Part shown: piece after piece, positions 58,312 to 64,000 of the stretch
Numbering within the stretch: the stretch's first letter is position 1
How the letters are laid out: each line of letters begins with the position of its first letter
Notes under the pieces: generated by a model
The model's database searches: none
What the model saw: only the letters and a program-made list of their open reading frames with translations
Told to the model about the DNA's origin: nothing
Made by a program: the position numbers and the translations under genes
DNA from: Polynucleobacter sp. AP-Sving-400A-A2
GTDB taxonomy: Bacteria; Pseudomonadota; Gammaproteobacteria; Burkholderiales; Burkholderiaceae
Assembly (NCBI RefSeq): GCF_018688155.1
Contig: NZ_CP061312.1
Coordinates: 558,001 to 622,000, forward strand
Direction of reading: 5' to 3'
Length of the DNA: 64,000 nucleotides

Positions 58312-59667
58312 ATGAAACCGTACGATCATCCTGCTCGAAAACAATTGCATGAAGAGGTGCATGCGCGTCCACCTATTGCGCTCTGGCCAAACGAAAGAGT
58401 GCTGTCGCAATCCTTTTTACTTGATGCAAGTTCTCGCCAAACTCAAATTGAGTGGATACAAAAGCTTAGTGTCGCCTTAGGCATTCCTAATGATCATCAA
58501 CAGGATCACTCCTTTAAGATGTTGACTCTGGCGCCCGAACCAGAGAGGGTGTTAATTAAATGGGAGTTGCATGGCGAGTTCGCAACCATTGCAGCCATTA
58601 CGCACAATCCCATCAAAATCACTGGACCGTTACTAGAGTCACGCCTCGCTTTGGAACAGAGTTTAGATGCATTACTTCAGAGTCTAGGCTGCCCAACTAT
58701 TGTTGAGGCCGGTGGCGAAAGAATTTCTGCTTTAGATCTCGCATTTGAGCATCGCCCCCTATTTGCAGAAGCTCAAGAAGTGTCCTCCATCTTTAGCGGG
58801 AATACCGTGCTGGGTAGTTATATTCTATCTAGCAAGAAGGCTCAGTTGTGGACGGACTTGCGTTTAGATGAAGATGGCTTTATCTCTTATTTCATTCCAC
58901 ACGATATTTTGGGCTCACGTCAGGCTGGTCGTGTAGCGCGTGCAATCGCTGAAGCTGAAACTTATCGCATGGCAGCTATGATTGCTTTCCCAGTAGCGAA
59001 GAGCCTTTCTATACCACTGAGAACTGCAGAGTCAGAATTGGCAGATTTATCTGAAAGTATTTCTCAGTTGCAAACTGAGTCGGGAGTACATACCGAAAAA
59101 GATGGCCATTTTTTAGGTGAACTCTCTAATCTAGCCTCGCGAGCTGAACAATGGATCTCTGGATATGGATTGCGCTTTACTGCCTCTGAGGCATACAGCC
59201 AGTTGCTGAGTAAAAATCTATACGAGCTAGTAGAGTCTCCGATTCCGGGTGTGCAGTCTCTCTCAGAGTTTATGGATCGACGTTTTCAGCCGGCAATGGG
59301 AACTTGCATTTGGACTCAGCGTAGATTAAAAGAACTATCTGACCGAATCTCAAGGACGACTCAAACTTTGAGAACGCGTATTGAATTCGTAAATGAAGAA
59401 CAGACGCAAAAATTATTAGCTAGCATGGATCAGCGAGCGCGCTTGCAATTGCGATTACAGGAAACAGTTGAGAGTCTATCTGTTCTAGTGTTGACTTACT
59501 ATGCAGTGAGTTTGTTGGCTTATATGGCTAAAGGTGTAAAAGAAGCTGGTCTTGCTATTCATCCAGAAATTATTGCCGCTATTGCAGCCCCAGTAGTGGC
59601 GATTACTTTCTTGTTCATCAGTAAGCGAAGACGCAAGCGAATCATTGAGATGGGTAAAGCGCTGTAG
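58312..59667 (+). CDS. DUF3422 family membrane protein
   Basis: A 451-residue protein of the DUF3422 family, recognised by DHPARKQLHEEVHARPP near the N-terminus and the SRQAGRVARAIAEAETYRMA segment. One to two C-terminal membrane helices (about 385-405 and 420-440) are followed by a basic end. The function of the family is unknown. It is likely co-transcribed with the TAXI-like protein and ends at a terminator. Confidence 0.88.
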   Translation: MKPYDHPARKQLHEEVHARPPIALWPNERVLSQSFLLDASSRQTQIEWIQKLSVALGIPNDHQQDHSFKMLTLAPEPERVLIKWELHGEFATIAAITHNPIKITGPLLESRLALEQSLDALLQSLGCPTIVEAGGERISALDLAFEHRPLFAEAQEVSSIFSGNTVLGSYILSSKKAQLWTDLRLDEDGFISYFIPHDILGSRQAGRVARAIAEAETYRMAAMIAFPVAKSLSIPLRTAESELADLSESISQLQTESGVHTEKDGHFLGELSNLASRAEQWISGYGLRFTASEAYSQLLSKNLYELVESPIPGVQSLSEFMDRRFQPAMGTCIWTQRRLKELSDRISRTTQTLRTRIEFVNEEQTQKLLASMDQRARLQLRLQETVESLSVLVLTYYAVSLLAYMAKGVKEAGLAIHPEIIAAIAAPVVAITFLFISKRRRKRIIEMGKAL

Positions 59668-59670
59668 ATA

Positions 59671-59700
59671 TTAAAAAAGAGGCCGCAGCCTCTTTTTTAA
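59671..59700. terminator. Bidirectional terminator between DUF3422 and sulfide dehydrogenase genes
   Basis: A perfect 13-base stem (59671-59683 with 59688-59700), core GAGGC/GCCTC, loop CGCA, with A/T runs on both sides. Confidence 0.92.
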
Positions 59701-59716
59701 TGAGCGTAAATATTTC

Positions 59717-60994
59717 TTAGCCCAAGCTATCTGCCCAGATGTTATGCGCCCAGCCCCAAGCATAAATACCCTCCAGAATAGAAGGTGCTGGCGATAAGCC
59801 CCCAGATCCCGGAACAGTCTTGAAAGTTTTTTCAGCAGCGTTGTATTGATGGACGCTAGCAACGTGCACTACTTCTCGATTATTCACAAAGCTATAGCAA
59901 GTGTTTGTCAGAACTGGCGCTGGATTGATTTCCCAGCCATTCAATTCTGCAACGATTGCTGCTGCTGCGACTTTGGCATGTTGATTAGCCATATGACCAG
60001 ATTTAGGCATGAGTGGTGCAACTTGAATCGCGTCACCTAGTACATGAATATCTTTGCGTGCTGTTGACTCAAAGTTGAGGAAGTTGACATTCGCCCAGCG
60101 ACCATTGGAATTAGCTAATCCAGTTTTAATAGCGATTTCACCAGCGGCCATTTGCGGCAAGATATTTAATACGTCAGCCTTCACATCATCTTCAACTTCG
60201 AGTTTGAGGGTTTTGGTTTTCGCATCCACGCCAATGACATTGCTCTTCGGGCGGTACTCAATCATTCCAGCATATTGCTCTGCCCACACTTTCTTGAACA
60301 AGGCCCCTTTAGAAACCACATCTTGGTTGGCATCTAGGATCAATACCTTGCCCTTAGGATTGTTTTGCTGTAGATAGTTTGCTACCTGACATGCGCGCTC
60401 ATAGGGTCCAGGAGGGCAGCGATAAGGGGCTTCTGGAATGCTGATTGCAAAGGTGCCACCTTCACGCATCGCAGCGAGTTGCTTATGCAAAGCCACAGTC
60501 TCTGGACCAGCTTTCCAAGCTTGTAGTGTTACGCCATCTTTATTGGCTTGTGCAAGGCCTTCAACGCTTTTGAAGTTCATTGAAATTCCAGGAGACACAA
60601 TGGCTTTGTCGTAGCGTAAAGTTTTTCCAGAGGCGAGCGTGACTGTCTTTTTATCTGGATCCATGCTGCTGACGCTATCTTGAATAATCTTGATGCCGTG
60701 GCGCTTGCTCAGAGTGTCATACGGTGAGGTAATTTCAGCTATCGTACGTGAACCACCGATGACCAAGTTAGACATTGGGCAAGAGATAAAAGAAGTATTG
60801 GGCTCAATCAGAGTCACTCTGGCAGTGTTATTAGAGAACAGGCGCAAGTATTTGGCGGCAGTGGCACCACCATATCCACCACCAATAACCAAGATTTCTG
60901 CTTTTTGTAAATTAGCTGCTTTAGTTTGACTTGAGAGACCTGCAAGCAGGCCAACTGCTGCAGCGCTCTGACCTATAAAATGTCGACGATCCAT
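59717..60994 (-). CDS. fccB: Flavocytochrome c sulfide dehydrogenase, flavin subunit
   Basis: A 425-residue FAD enzyme oxidising sulfide to polysulfide/sulfur in the periplasm and passing electrons to cytochrome c. Twin-arginine signal (DRRHFIGQSAAAVGLLAGL). FAD fold GGGYGGATAAKYL (38-50); C72 (FISCPMSN) is the likely covalent FAD anchor; the redox disulfide pair is C193 (YRCPPGPYERA) and C366 (TNTCYSF). The haem subunit gene lies nine bases upstream, same strand. Confidence 0.93.
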   Translation of the reverse strand: MDRRHFIGQSAAAVGLLAGLSSQTKAANLQKAEILVIGGGYGGATAAKYLRLFSNNTARVTLIEPNTSFISCPMSNLVIGGSRTIAEITSPYDTLSKRHGIKIIQDSVSSMDPDKKTVTLASGKTLRYDKAIVSPGISMNFKSVEGLAQANKDGVTLQAWKAGPETVALHKQLAAMREGGTFAISIPEAPYRCPPGPYERACQVANYLQQNNPKGKVLILDANQDVVSKGALFKKVWAEQYAGMIEYRPKSNVIGVDAKTKTLKLEVEDDVKADVLNILPQMAAGEIAIKTGLANSNGRWANVNFLNFESTARKDIHVLGDAIQVAPLMPKSGHMANQHAKVAAAAIVAELNGWEINPAPVLTNTCYSFVNNREVVHVASVHQYNAAEKTFKTVPGSGGLSPAPSILEGIYAWGWAHNIWADSLG

Positions 60995-61003
60995 GGCGCC
61001 TCC

Positions 61004-61333
61004 TTATTGTTTCTTGCCAAGTTGATTGGCAATAGTGGTGAGTTGTTCGTCGGAATAGCCTTTGGCTAACTGCGGCATGATCGTGCCCTCTAATGCTCCA
61101 GATTTATAAGCTTTTAATTTGGCGAGCATTTGTTCGCTAGTGAGATTATTAATTAGCGGCATACCACCATCCACAACGCCTTTGCCATCCGTGCCGTGGC
61201 AATTAGCGCAGGTAGCTGCAAGTCCTCGTTTATATAGTTGGTCAGCGGTTTGGGCAAAACTGAGTCCGCTCCAATGGCTAAGGCCAATAAGAGCGCTAGT
61301 CACCAAAATGGGTTTTAAATACTTCATCTGCAT
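61004..61333 (-). CDS. fccA: c-type cytochrome, likely haem subunit of sulfide dehydrogenase
   Basis: A 109-residue monohaem cytochrome c with signal peptide (LKPILVTSALIGLSHWSGLSFA), haem-binding CANCH and axial Met in EGTIMPQLAKGYSDE. ATG 61333 is preferred because a GGAG at 61346-61343 sits nine bases upstream; ATG 61342 and 61327 are alternatives. It is transcribed with fccB and would take its electrons to the respiratory chain. Confidence 0.9.
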   Translation of the reverse strand: MQMKYLKPILVTSALIGLSHWSGLSFAQTADQLYKRGLAATCANCHGTDGKGVVDGGMPLINNLTSEQMLAKLKAYKSGALEGTIMPQLAKGYSDEQLTTIANQLGKKQ

Positions 61334-61516
61334 AGGAATCATCTCCGTCTTACATACAACTGTTCTTAGGATGCTGCTGATGAACTCTATCTTAATCAGA
61401 TTGGGGTAGGATTAGTAGTTTTACTTAGATTGATTTTCAATAAGCTCAGAACTAAAAATGAGGGTATTGACCATGCTAGTTTTAAGTATTCCACTCTAAG
61501 CCTATAAACTAACAAT

Positions 61517-63238
61517 ATGCGTGGCTCATTTACCTATCGAAATGCTATTTTCATCCTTCTTCTAGGTGTATTTACCTATCTATATGGTTTAGATAGTCGC
61601 TTCGCTCCAAAGAATGGGGACGAATACCCCTATATGCATATCGTCCGAATGACCGCGGATGCTGGTGCTTGGTTGCCCCTTCAGTCTGAGATGGATGGCA
61701 TTAAAAATACGAAGCCTCCCTTGATATTTTGGGAGGGCATTGCTAGTACCGACTGGGGAAGCAGCTGGACACTTTTCGCACTGCGTTGGCCCAGTGTTGT
61801 ATATACCGGCTTAACCGCGCTATTCTTATTTTTGGCTGTATCTCGCTTTAGCGGTAATCGGCAGACTGGCTTATTGGCCTCTTTAGTATGGCTCTCCTTT
61901 TTTGCAACTTACCGCTATGGTCGTCCATTTCTGACAGATCCCCCTGAAGTATTTTGGCTAAGCTTGCCTTTCTTTGCGCTGCTGTATTGGGGTAGAGCTG
62001 CTTTCGAATCGAAGCTTTTATTTCCTGTATTGGCAGGCGCCTCTTTTGGGATGGCCTTGCTGTCAAAGTCTTTTGCTTATATTGTGCCCGCTGCATTTGC
62101 ATTAGGTTTGTTCTACTGGCGCTGGCGTGAGTGGAGCATTCCCAAGGTCTTATTGCAAGACCTTTATAAAGTCTTATTGATTGCTATTTTAGCTTTGGGT
62201 GTGTTTGCACTTTGGTTTGTCCTGGATCCTTTCCCTGAAGCGGTTTGGAAAGAATTTGTTCTGGGTGAGAATGCCGGTAAGTTTGAAGCGCGTAGCTCAA
62301 ACTATGTATTGGATTTAGTACGAGGTGGCGATAGTGTTTGGATGCTGGCTTTAACGACTTTAGCTAATGCCGGACTCTTTACCTTTGTGTTGATTACTGC
62401 ATTAATTCAATGTTGGCGAGAGCGGCGTTTTATGTCTCTTGAAGAGAGTCTGTTACTGCTATTGATCTTAGCTTTTTTTATTGTATTTAGTTTGCCAAGT
62501 CAGCGCTCTGGGCGTTATCTGCTTCCAGTGATGCCAGCTTTTGCTGCTGTGATCGCCCTGTATTGGGATCGATTGCCCGTCTGGGGATTTCGGATTGCAT
62601 TACTACTGCAGTTACTATTACTTGCTGCGCTTGTTTGGGTGGGCGGTAATTTACAGCTGTCTAACTTCCTAGGTCAGTCTGGCATCTGGAGTTACTCCCC
62701 TTGGCATTGGGTTTTTATGGGAACCGCGATAGTCCTAGTATTACTTGGACTATTTAATCGAGAGCGTACTAAGGCAATCGCTTTGGCGGGCTGCTTTCTT
62801 TGCTACTGCGCACTCACTAGCGGCTTATCACCTCTCGAGGGTGCCTTAGGCCGGTACTCGCAAGCGACTATTCAAGGCCTTGCCGGAAAAGATGTTTGGG
62901 TACCTTGCGACTATCGCGCCAAGGATGAAGAGTATCGACTCTTATTGCCTGGAGCAATATTGCATGGCTATTTGGCAAAGGATGCCAGTCAAATTAATTT
63001 ACTGACCAGTACTTATCCAATAGTAGCGGTGCAGTCAGCGATTGGTGTGGAACCCACACTATGCGATTCTTGCAAAATAGTGGGCAAACGAATGGAGATG
63101 CGAGCACGCCATTCTGATGCAGAAATTCAGGCGATACTCAGGGGTCATATTGGAGAACACCTGTTTGTGAATGAATATTTAATTGCCACCCCTGCAAACA
63201 TTGCATTGCCACTGGTTGGTAAGGATGCTTGTCGATGA
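61517..63238 (+). CDS. Membrane glycosyltransferase, ArnT/GT39-GT83 type
   Basis: A 573-residue polytopic membrane protein with about ten to eleven helices. The catalytic acid pair is in KNGDEYPYMH (about 33-42), on the first periplasmic loop as in ArnT, followed by KTKPPLIFW-like NTKPPLIFWEG and RWPSVVY. It transfers a sugar from a polyprenyl carrier to lipid A, a glycan or a protein. Its stop overlaps the start of the sialidase-like gene (ATGA), so the two are coupled. Confidence 0.88.
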   Translation: MRGSFTYRNAIFILLLGVFTYLYGLDSRFAPKNGDEYPYMHIVRMTADAGAWLPLQSEMDGIKNTKPPLIFWEGIASTDWGSSWTLFALRWPSVVYTGLTALFLFLAVSRFSGNRQTGLLASLVWLSFFATYRYGRPFLTDPPEVFWLSLPFFALLYWGRAAFESKLLFPVLAGASFGMALLSKSFAYIVPAAFALGLFYWRWREWSIPKVLLQDLYKVLLIAILALGVFALWFVLDPFPEAVWKEFVLGENAGKFEARSSNYVLDLVRGGDSVWMLALTTLANAGLFTFVLITALIQCWRERRFMSLEESLLLLLILAFFIVFSLPSQRSGRYLLPVMPAFAAVIALYWDRLPVWGFRIALLLQLLLLAALVWVGGNLQLSNFLGQSGIWSYSPWHWVFMGTAIVLVLLGLFNRERTKAIALAGCFLCYCALTSGLSPLEGALGRYSQATIQGLAGKDVWVPCDYRAKDEEYRLLLPGAILHGYLAKDASQINLLTSTYPIVAVQSAIGVEPTLCDSCKIVGKRMEMRARHSDAEIQAILRGHIGEHLFVNEYLIATPANIALPLVGKDACR

Positions 63239-64000
63239 GTCGTGTGATTGCCTTTTGTTTTTTATTGCTGGCCTCGGTGCTGGGTTATCTCCACATTGAC
63301 AGTCTCCCAGTGTGGGCGCCGTTTGCAAGTGATTACCCAGTGAATAATGCCAATCAATTTGAAGCTGCATCTGAAGTAACTGGGAATGTTAAGCCAGTAA
63401 AGTCACTAAAGCCCATTCAGCCCGTTCAGCCCAACCTGCTGATAGATTGGTTACCTGACACTGGCGCTCCTTCAGTGCATGCCGCCTCTTTAATTGCGCT
63501 GAAGAATGGCGCAGTGAGGGCCTTCTGGTTCGCGGGTAGTCGAGAAGGCGCTCCAGACGTAGTCATCAATACATCTGTATTTGATCCGCGTGCATCTCGA
63601 TGGAGTGCTCCAACAGTTGTGATGGATCGCGTTAGTGCTGAAAAAGGCTTGTCTCGTTATATTGCTAAGTTAGGCAATCCTGTTCCAGCAAGAATAGCCG
63701 ATGGTCGAATGCAATTATTTTTTGTCACAGTTTCTATTGGAGGTTGGGCTGGTAGTTCAATTTCTTCAATGATTTCAGATGATGAGGGTTTGACTTGGGA
63801 TCGGCCGCAGCGCCTAATCAGCTCCCCGCTGATTAATCTCAGTACCTTGGTAAAGTCACCAGCCATGGCATTTGTAGATGGGCGACTGGGTTTACCGGCA
63901 TACCATGAGTGGATTGGTCGCTTTGGGGAGCTTTTGAGAATCGATGCGAGTCAGGTAATCGATAAGCGACGCATGAGTTCGGGCAGGAGTGCAATTCAGC
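63235..64000 (+). CDS. Sialidase-fold (exo-alpha-sialidase-like) protein, N-terminal part
   Basis: Runs off the right edge; 255 residues visible. An N-terminal hydrophobic segment (about 3-22, signal or anchor) and a low-complexity spacer (SLKPIQPVQPN) precede the start of a beta-propeller with one clear Asp-box (SDDEGLTWD) and VKSPAMAFVDGRLGLPAYHEW. The fold suggests a periplasmic glycan hydrolase or lyase-like protein. True sialic acid cleavage cannot be claimed: the active-site Arg residues are not verifiable. Coupled to the glycosyltransferase upstream. Confidence 0.7.
   Translation, partial: MSRVIAFCFLLLASVLGYLHIDSLPVWAPFASDYPVNNANQFEAASEVTGNVKPVKSLKPIQPVQPNLLIDWLPDTGAPSVHAASLIALKNGAVRAFWFAGSREGAPDVVINTSVFDPRASRWSAPTVVMDRVSAEKGLSRYIAKLGNPVPARIADGRMQLFFVTVSIGGWAGSSISSMISDDEGLTWDRPQRLISSPLINLSTLVKSPAMAFVDGRLGLPAYHEWIGRFGELLRIDASQVIDKRRMSSGRSAIQ

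Overview
The window looks like a piece of chromosome from a small, streamlined freshwater betaproteobacterium of the Burkholderiaceae, most likely Polynucleobacter or a close relative. This is inferred from gene content and protein style (paired cyanophycin synthetases followed by an ABC transporter and a DUF1854 protein, Bug/TctC binding proteins, DUF2946, YaeQ, DUF3422), moderately AT-rich base composition and very tight gene packing. There are no rRNA genes, insertion sequences, integrases, prophage or CRISPR arrays. No intergenic stretch exceeds about 300 bases. Most convergent gene pairs are 0-11 bases apart or overlap.

Layout. 1-6.8 kb: cyanophycin locus, with cphA (cut by the left edge) and a divergent paralogue on the minus strand, and an unusual ABC exporter plus DUF1854 protein on the plus strand. 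6.9-10.2 kb: a complete tripartite tricarboxylate transporter (tctC-tctB-tctA). 10.2-11.7 kb: three small exported proteins (DUF2946, a DsrE-like protein, a PCu(A)C copper chaperone). 11.7-18 kb: housekeeping metabolism and regulation (ilvD, an orphan LuxR-type response regulator, a RodZ-like protein, PII, nadE, ppa). 18.1-18.8 kb: a BrnT toxin paired with an Xre-type antitoxin. 18.9-24.2 kb: trxB, ftsK, lolA, serS. 24.2-27 kb: vapBC, tRNA-Ser(CGA), recQ. 27-30 kb: yggT, a glycosyltransferase, folB, folE, glutathione peroxidase. 30-33.8 kb: a ferric iron ABC importer with a likely Fur box. 33.8-47.4 kb: small and hypothetical genes, a histone H1-like tailed protein, AsmA, higBA, SlyX, DUF1653, a luciferase-like monooxygenase, a PIN protein coupled to YaeQ, an FAD oxidoreductase, an ABC-F protein, an esterase and cbpMA. 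47.5-56 kb: a catabolic island of sugar-acid or lactone enzymes with two orphan Bug binding proteins and a GntR regulator. 56-59.7 kb: pirin, a membrane-anchored TAXI protein, DUF3422. 59.7-61.3 kb: flavocytochrome c sulfide dehydrogenase (flavin and haem subunits). 61.5-64 kb: a membrane glycosyltransferase and the start of a sialidase-fold protein, cut by the right edge.

How the parts fit. The cell appears to scavenge organic acids through Bug/TctC receptors, only one of which lies beside a TctAB channel here, to store nitrogen as cyanophycin, and to regulate nitrogen use through PII. The strongest candidate for an undescribed system is the 47.5-56 kb island: an altronate-dehydratase-like enzyme, a muconate-lactonizing-subgroup enolase-superfamily enzyme, a 3-hydroxyacyl-CoA/L-gulonate dehydrogenase-like protein, an SMP-30 lactonase and an Ldh2-type oxidoreductase. 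Its substrate cannot be read from sequence. Other points are the BrnT-Xre pair with a perfect operator inside its promoter, a lysine-rich histone-like tail fused to a globular domain, and the sequence divergence of the second cyanophycin synthetase.

All calls come from reading translations and motifs by eye; no database search was run.
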